Origin: an uncultured Amylibacter sp.
GTDB lineage: Bacteria > Pseudomonadota > Alphaproteobacteria > Rhodobacterales > Rhodobacteraceae
DNA length: 64,000 bases
Direction of reading: 5' to 3'
Assembly: GCA_959347345.1 (NCBI GenBank)
Contig: OY365738.1
Location: 930,001 to 994,000, forward strand
Shown here: positions 7,204-15,539 of the stretch, piece after piece
Position numbering within the stretch: position 1 is the first letter of the stretch
Layout: each line of letters opens with the position of its first letter
Made by a program: the position numbers and the translations under genes
Notes under the pieces: model-generated
The model's database searches: none
The model's input: the letters and a program-made list of their open reading frames with translations, nothing else
What the model was told of the DNA's origin: nothing

Positions 7204-8382
7204 ATGAACGGCGCAGATACAGTCTGGATTTTTACAGCCACCGCTTTGGTTTTATTTATGACCCTACCAGGAATCGCCCTATTTTACGGGGGATTGGTGC
7301 GGTCGCGTAACGTCCTATCCGTCCTTATGCAGTGTTTTACACTGACCTGCCTGTTATCCTTGCTTTGGTTCGCACTCGGCTACAGCATAGCCTTTGGCAC
7401 GCAAAACCCCATCTGGGGCGGGCTGGGCAAGGCATTCCTGCTCGGCGTAACCCCGCAAAGCCTGACCCAAACCATCCCCGAAATCCTGTTTTTCACCTTT
7501 CAAATGACCTTCGCCATCATCACCCCCGTGCTGATGATCGGCGCGTTTGTGGAACGGGTACATTTCGGGTTTTTACTGGTGATATCGAGCCTGTGGCTGC
7601 TGCTGGTCTACGCCCCCGTGACCCACTGGATTTGGGGCGGAGGCATGCTATCTGGCGGTGAAAACGCGTTGTTCGCCGAGCCCGTTTTGGACTTCGCGGG
7701 CGGGATAGTCGTGCATCAAACCGCGGGGTTAAGCGCGTTGCTGATCGCCGCCATGATGGGCGGGCGGCGCAATAAAAACGTGCCACCACATAACCCCGTA
7801 TTTGTGATGATTGGCGCGTCTATGCTGTGGGTTGGCTGGTTTGGATTCAACGGAGGCTCTGCCCTAACGGCCAATGAAATAAGCGCGATGGCGATTGCTG
7901 TTACCCATATTTCGGCGGCCTCTGCTGCGGTTTTCTGGGCGGGGTATGAGTGGTTGAAATACGGCAAAGCCACGCTGATTGGCGTGGTCACGGGCGCGAT
8001 TGCTGGGCTGGCGAGCATCACCCCTGCCTCTGGTTTCGTCACCCCGATGGAGGCGTTGTTTATCGGTGCGGTGGCGGGGGTTGTGTGCCAAGAAATGTGT
8101 CGGTTTATCAAGGGAATCGCGCGGATTGATGACACGCTGGATGTGTTTGCCGTGCATGGGGTTGGCGGGATATGGGGGATTATTATGCTGGCGGTTTTGG
8201 GCTATGCCGATTGGACGGCGCAACTGGGCGGGCTGGCGGTTGTTGGCGGGTTTAGCCTGCTGGTGACCTATATTTTGGTCAAGGTGGTTGGGGTGTTTTT
8301 GCCTCTGCGGGTGAGCGAAGAGGCGGAAGCTCTGGGTTTGGATTTTGCGACCCACGGGGAGCGGGCGTATTCTGCTGACTAA
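7204..8382 (+). CDS. amtB: Ammonium transporter
   Basis: A 392-residue Amt/MEP/Rh family channel for ammonium uptake across the inner membrane. About eleven membrane helices are readable. Family blocks are ALFYGGLVRSRNVLSVLMQ, PVTHWIWGGGML (pore region), DFAGGIVVHQTAGLSAL, GWFGFNGGSAL, VFAVHGVGGIWG (pore His) and AWA-like helices. It lacks the extra N-terminal signal-like segment of E. coli AmtB. Upstream is repeat sequence with no glnK, which often precedes amtB. Its neighbour ntrYX is a nitrogen-responsive two-component system, so nitrogen control is likely, though no sigma54 promoter was recognised. The C-terminal stop merges into TTAACGA heptamers. Confidence 0.95.
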   Translation: MNGADTVWIFTATALVLFMTLPGIALFYGGLVRSRNVLSVLMQCFTLTCLLSLLWFALGYSIAFGTQNPIWGGLGKAFLLGVTPQSLTQTIPEILFFTFQMTFAIITPVLMIGAFVERVHFGFLLVISSLWLLLVYAPVTHWIWGGGMLSGGENALFAEPVLDFAGGIVVHQTAGLSALLIAAMMGGRRNKNVPPHNPVFVMIGASMLWVGWFGFNGGSALTANEISAMAIAVTHISAASAAVFWAGYEWLKYGKATLIGVVTGAIAGLASITPASGFVTPMEALFIGAVAGVVCQEMCRFIKGIARIDDTLDVFAVHGVGGIWGIIMLAVLGYADWTAQLGGLAVVGGFSLLVTYILVKVVGVFLPLRVSEEAEALGLDFATHGERAYSAD

Positions 8383-8450
8383 CGATTAACGATTAGTGAT
8401 TAGTGATTAACGATTAGTGATTGGTTATTAATAACTGCCATAACTCAAAA
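8383..8450 (+). repeat. Heptamer array after amtB
   Basis: TTAACGA and TTAGTGA units run from the amtB stop codon to about 8435 and then pass into the 30-bp array. No gene is present. Confidence 0.8.
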
Positions 8451-8660
8451 TAACTCAAGTGAGTTAATCGGAGTTAAAAATAACCCAAGTGAGTTAATCA
8501 GAATTAAAAATAACTCAAGTGAGTTAATCGGAGTTAAAAATAACTCAAGTGAGTTAATCGGAGTTAAAAATAACTCAAGTGAGTTAATCGGAGTTAAAAA
8601 TAACTCAAGTGAGTTAATCAGAGTTAAAAATAACTCAAGTGAGTTAATGTGAGTTATTTT
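8451..8660 (+). repeat. Tandem array of seven 30-bp units
   Basis: Seven contiguous 30-bp units, each holding the small palindrome AACTCAAGTGAGTT followed by AATCGGAGTTAAAAAT. Units differ by only one to three bases, and the last diverges. There are no spacers, so it is a satellite and not a CRISPR array. Confidence 0.95.
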
Positions 8661-8700
8661 GAGTTAATGTAGTTAATTGAGTTATTGAATAACTAAAAAT

Positions 8701-9000
8701 AACTAACCCTAGTTAATCCATTACTAAAATAACTAAAAATAACTAACCGCAGTTAATCCATTACTAAAATTACTAAAAATAACTAACCTTAGTTATTCCA
8801 TTACTAAAATAACTAAAAATAACTAACCGCAGTTAATCCATTACTAAAATAACTAAAAATAACTAACCCTAGTTATTCCATTACTAAAATAACTAAAAAT
8901 AACTAACCTTAGTTATTCCATTACTAAAATAACTAAAAATAACTAACCTTAGTTATTCCATTACTAAAATAACTAAAAATAACTAACCTTAGTTATTTTT
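8701..9000 (+). repeat. Tandem array of seven to eight 40-bp units
   Basis: Units begin at 8701, 8741, 8781, 8821, 8861, 8901, 8941 and 8981 (last one partial). Each reads AACTAACC(CT/GC/TT)AGTTA then (A/T)TCCATTACTAAAAT and AACTAAAAAT. The palindrome AACTAACCNNAGTTA keeps its arms while the centre varies. Confidence 0.95.
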
Positions 9001-9200
9001 AGTTATTTCTAGTTAATCCTAGTTATTTCTAGTTATTTCTAGTTAATCCTAGTTATTTTTAGTTAATCCTAGTTAATCCAGTTAAAATAATTCACCATTC
9101 ATAATTCATAATTCACAATTCATAATTCACTAATCACTAACCACTAACCACTAACCACTAATCACTAACCACTAACCACTAATCACTAACCACTAATCAT
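9000..9200 (+). repeat. 10-bp AGTTATTTCT array, then octamer and heptamer arrays
   Basis: About nine 10-bp units AGTTATTTCT/AGTTAATCCT run to about 9085. They are followed by AATTCATAATTCAC units and then CACTAAC/CACTAAT heptamers up to the candidate ntrY promoter. No gene is present. Confidence 0.85.
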
Positions 9201-9228
9201 TGACTCCCCCCAAAAAACCCGCTACACC
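9200..9228 (+). promoter_or_regulatory. Candidate sigma70 promoter of ntrY
   Basis: TTGACT (9200-9205) and TACACC (9223-9228) have 17-bp spacing, 26 bp before the ntrY ATG. It begins exactly where the repeat array ends. Confidence 0.45.
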
Positions 9229-9254
9229 AAGACAAACACAGGGGACACACACCG

Positions 9255-11510
9255 ATGGTTATGCTTGACGCTCTGCGCTTATGGATTACGCCAATAGGCG
9301 ACACACCCACCCCCATCTGGAACAGGCGACCCAGCCTCCGCCTGCTTCAAGCAACCGCGCTTATTATATTCGGCGCGGTCCTCATCACGCTGACCATCTT
9401 TGAACTCCGCACGGTAGAGGGCGATTTATCAAACCCCACCCTGCAAATCCTATACATCATAAACCTGCTATACAGCGCAACGCTGGTGATATTACTTTTC
9501 GCCTCCATCCGCAGGATTTTCACCAGACGGCGGGCTTATATCACGGGGTCTAACCTGCATCGTCGCCTTGGCGTGATACTCGCGATTTTGGCGTTTATTC
9601 CAACCGTTATGATTGCCGTATTCTCTAACATAGTCGTTAATTTCAGCCTAGACGGATGGTTCTCCGACCGTATCAGCAATGTCGTCAGCGCGTCCTTGGC
9701 GGCGGCGCAAGCCTACGAATTGCAACAACGCAACGATTTGGAACAAGATATCCAATTCATCGGCTTTACCCTTGATAACCTTAAACGCACCCAACCGTTA
9801 TTGGATGGCGGGGATGTTCGCATAGCCCTGACCAGCGTGCAACAGCAAATCCAACGGGGGTTAAAGGAAGCCTACGTGATTAACGGCGCGGGCGAAATCA
9901 AATCACGCGGAGAAAACAGCTATCTTTTCGGGTTTGAACCGCCCGCCATTCCCGATTTTATCCTTGCTGACCAAGGCACAACCGTGGTTATCCAAGACTG
10001 GCAGAACAACGAATTCCGCGCCATGGTGCGTTTGTCTAATTTCGCCGACCGCTATCTGTATTTATCGCGGGAGGTTGATGGGCAAATCCTGTCGTTGTTG
10101 GATGAAACCGCGAATACCATTCAATTATACAATCGTTTGGAAGACCAGCGCAGCCAATTCTTTTTCAATTTCACCCTGCTTTATGTGATGTTTTCGCTGA
10201 TTGTCGTTTTGTTTGCGATTCGCGCGGGGTTGATTTTTGCCGATATGCTATCGCGCCCGATAGAACGATTGGCGGGGGCGGCGCAACGGCTGGGCGATGG
10301 CGATTTTAACGTCCGCGTGCAGGAGGAAAAGAGCATCAGCGAATTCGCATTACTCGGCAATGTGTTCAATACTATGACCGAGCAACTGGAAGACCAGCAC
10401 AATAACCTGCTGGAAATTAACGAGCGGACAGAACGCCAACGTCGCCTATTTGATGAAGTCCTATCAAGCGTCACCGCGGGGATTATCGGCCTGTCCGCAC
10501 AGGGTAAAATCCGCATTATCAATCAGGCGGCGGTTACGTTTTTGGGAATTGACGCGACCCACGATATTGATAAATTCATCGACATAGCCGTGCCCGAATT
10601 CGCCAGTTTGTTTCATCAGTTGCAGGATGGGCAGAAGGGACAGCAGGAAAAAATCACTCTTACACGGGCCGGGCGGGAAGAGGTTTTATTGGTGCGAATT
10701 ACCGGGCGGTATAACGGGTTTGGCGACCTAGAGGGCTATGTTGTGACCTTTGATGATGTGACGAACCTCGTCTCTGCCCAACGGATGGCGGCTTGGGGCG
10801 ATGTCGCGCGGCGTATCGCGCACGAGGTGAAAAATCCATTAACGCCCATTCAACTGGCGGCGCAACGATTGGGGCGCAATTATTCGGCGCATTTGAAGGA
10901 CGATGAAAAGGCGGATTTTTTGAAACATACAGAGATAATAGCCCGTAAAGCGGGCGATTTGGGGCTTATTATTAACGAGTTTTCTAAATTCGCACGGATG
11001 CCAAAGCCTACCAAACGCCCCTGTGATTTGTGCGCGTTAATCGCCGATGCCGTGGTTTTGGAATCGCCTAGTTTTGAGGGGATAACCATCAATTTCACCA
11101 AATCGGTGGAGGTTATTATGGGGAATTATGATGAAGCCTTGATGTCCCAAGTGGCTATTAATGTGATAAAAAACGCGGGCGAGGCGATTTATGCGTTGCA
11201 GGAACAGCCTGATGTGAAATCCTTTGCTCCGCAGATAAAGGTGGATGTGTCTGTTCTCGGTTCGGGGGTGGGGACGCAGGCACAAATCATCATAGCGGAC
11301 AATGGGATTGGTCTGCCTGACACCGATAGGATGGGGTTGTTTGAGCCGTATATCACGCGGCGTAAGGAAGGCACGGGCTTGGGGTTATCTATCGTCAAAC
11401 GGATTGTGGAAGAGCATAGTGGCACTATTCATCTGGAAGACGCGGAGGTGTTTAAGGGGTGTGCGCATTTCGGGGCGCGGGTGGTTATTTTGTTGCCAAT
11501 GGGGATTTAG
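9255..11510 (+). CDS. ntrY: Nitrogen regulation sensor histidine kinase NtrY
   Basis: Membrane-bound sensor kinase of the NtrYX two-component system, which in alphaproteobacteria responds to nitrogen and redox state. The 751 residues contain several N-terminal membrane helices (about 30-140), a periplasmic/linker sensor region, and a further helix near 305-330. Next come a HAMP segment (SRPIERLAGAAQRLGDGDF), a PAS domain (about 405-505), the H-box RIAHEVKNPLTPIQ with His523, the N-box NVIKNAGEAI, and ATP-lid motifs (DNGIGLP, GTGLGLSIVKRIVEEH). AGGGGA lies before the ATG. ntrBC, which commonly precedes ntrYX, is not next to it; amtB is. Confidence 0.95.
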   Translation: MVMLDALRLWITPIGDTPTPIWNRRPSLRLLQATALIIFGAVLITLTIFELRTVEGDLSNPTLQILYIINLLYSATLVILLFASIRRIFTRRRAYITGSNLHRRLGVILAILAFIPTVMIAVFSNIVVNFSLDGWFSDRISNVVSASLAAAQAYELQQRNDLEQDIQFIGFTLDNLKRTQPLLDGGDVRIALTSVQQQIQRGLKEAYVINGAGEIKSRGENSYLFGFEPPAIPDFILADQGTTVVIQDWQNNEFRAMVRLSNFADRYLYLSREVDGQILSLLDETANTIQLYNRLEDQRSQFFFNFTLLYVMFSLIVVLFAIRAGLIFADMLSRPIERLAGAAQRLGDGDFNVRVQEEKSISEFALLGNVFNTMTEQLEDQHNNLLEINERTERQRRLFDEVLSSVTAGIIGLSAQGKIRIINQAAVTFLGIDATHDIDKFIDIAVPEFASLFHQLQDGQKGQQEKITLTRAGREEVLLVRITGRYNGFGDLEGYVVTFDDVTNLVSAQRMAAWGDVARRIAHEVKNPLTPIQLAAQRLGRNYSAHLKDDEKADFLKHTEIIARKAGDLGLIINEFSKFARMPKPTKRPCDLCALIADAVVLESPSFEGITINFTKSVEVIMGNYDEALMSQVAINVIKNAGEAIYALQEQPDVKSFAPQIKVDVSVLGSGVGTQAQIIIADNGIGLPDTDRMGLFEPYITRRKEGTGLGLSIVKRIVEEHSGTIHLEDAEVFKGCAHFGARVVILLPMGI

Positions 11511-11998
11511 TTGTTAGTTATTAGTTGTTAGTGATGCCCTTCGGGTCTTCGTAATCGCTTACGCGATACCGACCAGCCCCATGCGAGGGGCGTGGCTTTT
11601 GTGTATATAGGGCTTTTTATAAGGGCAGTTGAACCTGCCCGACCAAGATAAAACTTAGGCAAAAGCCCATACACAAAAGCCTTTGGCTACAAGACGATAA
11701 GTTTTCTATAAATTTACTATCTGGAATAACAAGACGGCAGATTGGATTATTTGCAAAGAATACTTGGGAATTGGTGATGGGTTTGCTCTAAATTTATTTA
11801 GGCGGTGCCTAGATGCTTGGATAGGCTTTATCAACAAAAACCCGTCCAGCTCTCCGCAGGAGGGGTGGGCGGGTGGGCAACCGAACGAAGTGAGGGCGCA
11901 ACAAAAAACCTCCACTCTTAACCTCTAATAACGAACCCACAATTCTTAATAACCAATAACTAACAACTAATAACTAACAACTAATAACTAAAAACTCC
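11508..11998 (-). repeat. Intergenic repeat module A, reverse copy, plus heptamer arrays
   Basis: The copy reads in the opposite sense to most others. Heptamers run from the ntrY stop, then GGGTCTTCG...GGTCGGC-type hairpin sequence. The GGCTTTTGTG/CACAAAAGCC hairpin follows (about 11595-11685), opened by the nested palindrome GGGCAGTTGAACCTGCCC (11623-11640). Next come CTATCTGGAATAACAAGAC, TTATTTGCAAAGAATACTTG, CTAAATTTATTTAG and the GC-rich block. TAACTAA/CTAACAA heptamers run up to the ntrX promoter. No gene is seen. Confidence 0.9.
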
Positions 11999-12026
11999 TT
12001 GCAAATCCAAAAAAAACCGATATAGT
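11999..12026 (+). promoter_or_regulatory. Candidate sigma70 promoter of ntrX
   Basis: TTGCAA (11999-12004) and TATAGT (12021-12026) are 16 bp apart, directly after the heptamer array and 31 bp before the ntrX ATG. ntrX may therefore be transcribed independently of ntrY. Confidence 0.55.
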
Positions 12027-12056
12027 GGCTAAAAAGACACAAAAAAAGGTCGCACC

Positions 12057-13577
12057 ATGATAAAATCCACCGAGCTCGCCACAAAAGCCCCCTCAAAACC
12101 CTTGGCAAAACCCTTGGCAAAACTCCCAGCGAAACCCGCCGCAAAACCCATCGGCGATATCCTCATCATTGATGATGAAAAGGACATCCGCGATATCGTC
12201 TCTGCCATCCTAAAAGACGAGCAATACACAACCCGTCTGGCAGTCGACTCCGAATCCGCCTTTCACGAGATTAACCAAGACCCGCCCGCCATGCTCATCC
12301 TTGACCTCTGGTTAAAGGCGGGGCAGTACGACGGTATTGATATTCTAAAAAAAGTCCGCAAAGACCACCCCGATATTCCCGTCGTCATTATATCTGGGCA
12401 TGCCAACGTGGATATCGCCGTTGCCGCCATAAAACAAGGCGCGTTTGATTTTATTGAAAAGCCGTTTAATCTTGATGCCCTGCTGGTCGTGGTTGCCCGC
12501 GCGATGGAGGTTGCCCGCCTTCGCAAAGAAAACCTAGCCCTCCGCGACAGCCAAGATATGGATGAGATGATTGGCAGTTCTACCGTTTTCAAAACCTTCA
12601 CAACCCAGCTAAACAAGGTCGCCAAAGGCAACGCACGGGTTATGATAACGGGGCCCACGGGCTCTGGCAAAGAGCTGGCCGCGCGGTATATTCATAAGCT
12701 ATCCGAACGCAAGGATGCCCCCTTTATCATCGTTAATTCCGCCAGTATTGACAGCGATAAAATGGAGCAAACCCTGTTTGGGACAGAGGGTGCGGCGGGC
12801 AACTCCACAGGTCTGCTGGAACAAGCCCACGGCGGGGTTTTGTTTTTTGATGAAATCGCCGATATGCCGATTGAAACGCAATCCAAAATCCTGCGTATGT
12901 TGCTGGAACCCGAATTCACCCGCGTGGGAGGCAAAGACAAAGTCCGCGTTGATATCCGCGTGTTATCCGCCACCAGTAAAAATATTGAACGCGAAATCGC
13001 GCAAGGGAAATTTCGCGAGGAACTCTACCACCGCCTAAACGTCATTCCCATCCATGTGCCTAGTCTGGAACAACGGTGCGACGATATCCCCGAATTGGCT
13101 CAGCATTTCATTGATGTTTTGCACCGCCAGCAGGGCTTGCCGAAACGCGATTTGACCGAGGCCGCCGCCAATGCTTTGCAGATGCTGTTTTGGCCGGGCA
13201 ACCTGCGCCAGTTACGCAATATGATGGAGCGGATTTTAATCCTAGGCAGCGACAGCCGCGTGATTGATGAAAAAGACTTGCCGATACATGGCGCGGATCA
13301 TCAGGATGGCTCGCAAGGCATCAAAGGCAATTACGCGATTTTATCCCTACGCGAAGCCCGCGAGCTGTTTGAACGCGAATATCTTATCGTGCAAGTCAGT
13401 CGCTTTGGTGGTAATATATCCAAAACATCCAACTTTGTTGGGATGGAACGTTCCGCCCTGCATCGCAAGTTAAAAACCCTAGGCATCATAATGGACAGCA
13501 CGGACGGTGCGCGGACTGCACGGATTGGTGCTAAAAAAGATGCTAAAAAAGATGCCCCAAAAAATGCAAAAAAATAA
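12057..13577 (+). CDS. ntrX: Nitrogen regulation response regulator NtrX
   Basis: Response regulator partner of NtrY. Domain order: a repetitive Lys/Ala/Pro N-terminal extension (about 1-35, AKP units), a receiver domain with phospho-acceptor Asp83 (LILDLW) and Lys in FIEKPF, a sigma54-type AAA+ domain with Walker A GPTGSGKE (about 199-206) and Walker B GGVLFFDEI, and a C-terminal Fis-type helix-turn-helix (GGNISKTSNFVGMERSALHRKLK). The GAFTGA loop needed for sigma54 contact is absent (FGTEGAAGNSTGLLEQA), as in NtrX of Rhodobacter relatives, so it probably acts without sigma54. A Lys/Ala/Asp-rich tail ends the protein. It lies 15 bp before trkA. Confidence 0.94.
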   Translation: MIKSTELATKAPSKPLAKPLAKLPAKPAAKPIGDILIIDDEKDIRDIVSAILKDEQYTTRLAVDSESAFHEINQDPPAMLILDLWLKAGQYDGIDILKKVRKDHPDIPVVIISGHANVDIAVAAIKQGAFDFIEKPFNLDALLVVVARAMEVARLRKENLALRDSQDMDEMIGSSTVFKTFTTQLNKVAKGNARVMITGPTGSGKELAARYIHKLSERKDAPFIIVNSASIDSDKMEQTLFGTEGAAGNSTGLLEQAHGGVLFFDEIADMPIETQSKILRMLLEPEFTRVGGKDKVRVDIRVLSATSKNIEREIAQGKFREELYHRLNVIPIHVPSLEQRCDDIPELAQHFIDVLHRQQGLPKRDLTEAAANALQMLFWPGNLRQLRNMMERILILGSDSRVIDEKDLPIHGADHQDGSQGIKGNYAILSLREARELFEREYLIVQVSRFGGNISKTSNFVGMERSALHRKLKTLGIIMDSTDGARTARIGAKKDAKKDAPKNAKK

Positions 13578-13592
13578 CACAGGAATGTCACT

Positions 13593-14969
13593 ATGAAAGT
13601 CATCGTTTGTGGGGCGGGTCAGGTTGGCTGGCAAATCGCGCGTCATTTGGCGCAGGGGCGTAATGAGGTCACGGTTGTCGACAATCAACCCGATTTGATT
13701 GAGCGTATTATGGAGACTCTGGATGTCACTGGGATTGTTGGCAACGCCTCTTATGCCGAGGTTTTGCGCAGTGCGGGGGCGCGCGATGCCGATATGATTA
13801 TCGCGGCGACTGCCTCTGATGAGGTGAATATGGTCACCTGCCAGATTGCCCATTCGGTTTTCCAAGTGGAACGCAAAATCGCAAGGTTGCGCAGTGAATC
13901 GTATTTGGATTTGGTTAATGCCAATATCTATCGCCGCGACCATCTGCCGATTGATTTGGTGGTTTCCCCAGAAAAAGAAGTCGCCGCCCAAGCGTTGCGC
14001 CAATTAACCAGCCCCGCCACCTTTGATACAGAGCCGTTTTTGAACGGCGAAATTGAAATGATAGGATTGGTGTTGGAAGAGGATTGCCCGGTATTGAATA
14101 AGCCTTTGAAACAGTTGTCGGAGGTGTTTTCTCGCCTGCGGGCTACTGTTGTCGGGATTCGGCGTGATGATAATTTGTTTGTGCCATCCCCGATGGATTC
14201 CCTGATGGCGGGCGATCAAGCCTATATCATAGTGCATGCCGCCGATAAAATGCGGTGTTTGGATATATTCGGCAAGAAAAGCAAAGAGCAATCCCGCGTT
14301 TTAATCATAGGCGGTGGCAATGTCGGGCTGAACGTGGCGCGCGCGTTAGAGCAAAGCTCGGCGCGGATTCATTGCAAAATTATAGAGGCGAATCGTGAGT
14401 GCGCCGAGAACGCCGCCGACGGGTTGGAACGCACGATTGTTTTGCACGGGGACGGGATGGATATTGGCATTTTGAACGAGGCGAATATCGATAATTGTGA
14501 CGCGGTTTTGGCAGTGACGGATGATGATAAAACCAATCTTTTGGTGGGGGCGCGGGCGAAGATTATGAACTGCCCCTTGGCGGTGTGTTTGGTGAATGAC
14601 CCCAGCTTGGTGAATTTGATGGAACCCTTGGGGATTGACGCGATTATTAACCCTCGGGCGACGACGGTTTCGTCTATTTTGCGCCATATTCGCAGCACGA
14701 ATGTGCAGGCTATTTATTCTATTGGCGATGCAGAGGCAGAGGTGATAGAGGCGAAGATTCTATCGTCCTCGCCCATAGCGGGCAAGGCTATTCGCGATAT
14801 TGACTGGCCTGATGGGGTGCTGGTTGGTTTGATAAAACAGGGTGATGTTATTATGAGGCCGAGCGGCGATACCAAGGTGCAGGAGGGCGATGTGGTCGTT
14901 ATTTTTGCGCTGAGTAAAGGGGCGGAAAAGGTTGGGCAGATGGTGCAGGTGGGGATTGAGTTTTTTTAG
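13593..14969 (+). CDS. trkA: Trk system potassium uptake protein TrkA
   Basis: Peripheral NAD-binding regulatory subunit of the Trk K+ transporter. The 458 residues hold two RCK units. The first Rossmann motif is VIVCGAGQVGWQIARHLAQ at the N-terminus, and the second (VLIIGGGNVGLNVARALEQ) begins near residue 235. Each is followed by a TrkA-C domain. AGGAATG precedes the ATG, and the gene closely follows ntrX, a conserved alphaproteobacterial arrangement. The TrkH channel is the next plus-strand gene. The stop codon TTTTTTTAG merges directly into TTAGTTA heptamers. Confidence 0.95.
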   Translation: MKVIVCGAGQVGWQIARHLAQGRNEVTVVDNQPDLIERIMETLDVTGIVGNASYAEVLRSAGARDADMIIAATASDEVNMVTCQIAHSVFQVERKIARLRSESYLDLVNANIYRRDHLPIDLVVSPEKEVAAQALRQLTSPATFDTEPFLNGEIEMIGLVLEEDCPVLNKPLKQLSEVFSRLRATVVGIRRDDNLFVPSPMDSLMAGDQAYIIVHAADKMRCLDIFGKKSKEQSRVLIIGGGNVGLNVARALEQSSARIHCKIIEANRECAENAADGLERTIVLHGDGMDIGILNEANIDNCDAVLAVTDDDKTNLLVGARAKIMNCPLAVCLVNDPSLVNLMEPLGIDAIINPRATTVSSILRHIRSTNVQAIYSIGDAEAEVIEAKILSSSPIAGKAIRDIDWPDGVLVGLIKQGDVIMRPSGDTKVQEGDVVVIFALSKGAEKVGQMVQVGIEFF

Positions 14970-15539
14970 TTATTAGTTATTAGTTATTAGTTGTTAGTTG
15001 TTAAGGGCTAGGTATTGGGAGTTAAGGGCAGAGGTTTTTTGTTGCGCCCTCACTGCGTTCGGTTGCCCGCCCGCCCACCCCTCTGCGAGGCTTGGGCGGA
15101 CGGGTTTTTGTGGCTAAATCTTATCCAAACATCTAGGCACAGCCTAAATAAATTTAGAGCAAACCTATCACCAATTCCCAAGTATTCTTTGCAAATAATC
15201 CAATTTATCGTCTTGTTATTCCAGATAGTAAATTTATGACAAGCCCTAACGTCTTGCAACCCAAGGGCTTTTGGCATGTCCCCGCAAAGCGGGGGCTACG
15301 CGCAAAAGACCACGCCATCGCATGGGGCGGGTCGGTATCGCGCAAGCGATTACGAAGACCCGCAAGGGCATCATTCATAGTTAAAGCCTTGACAATCCGC
15401 AAGCAATACCCAATAACAACTAACAACTAACAACCAATCACTCACCACTAATCACTAATCACTAACAACTAATTACTCACCACTAATCACTCACCACTAA
15501 TCACTAATCACTAACCACTCACCACTAACAACTAACACC
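14966..15539 (+). repeat. Intergenic repeat module A, forward copy, plus 120-bp heptamer array
   Basis: Starts with TTAGTTA/TTAGTTG heptamers on the trkA stop, then module A from about 15015. The GC-rich block has the CTCTGCGAG variant and the terminal hairpin has inner arms GTCCCCGC/GCGGGGGC near 15270-15306. A GGTCGGT...ACGAAGACC hairpin follows. From about 15415 an unusually long run of CTAACAA/CTAATCA/CTCACCA units goes up to the trkH ATG. Short open frames here are repeat artefacts. Confidence 0.9.

Noticed and set aside
8451..9000. Regularly spaced repeats that could be taken for a CRISPR array
   Set aside because: Units are contiguous with no unique spacers, and no cas genes are nearby; these are satellite arrays.
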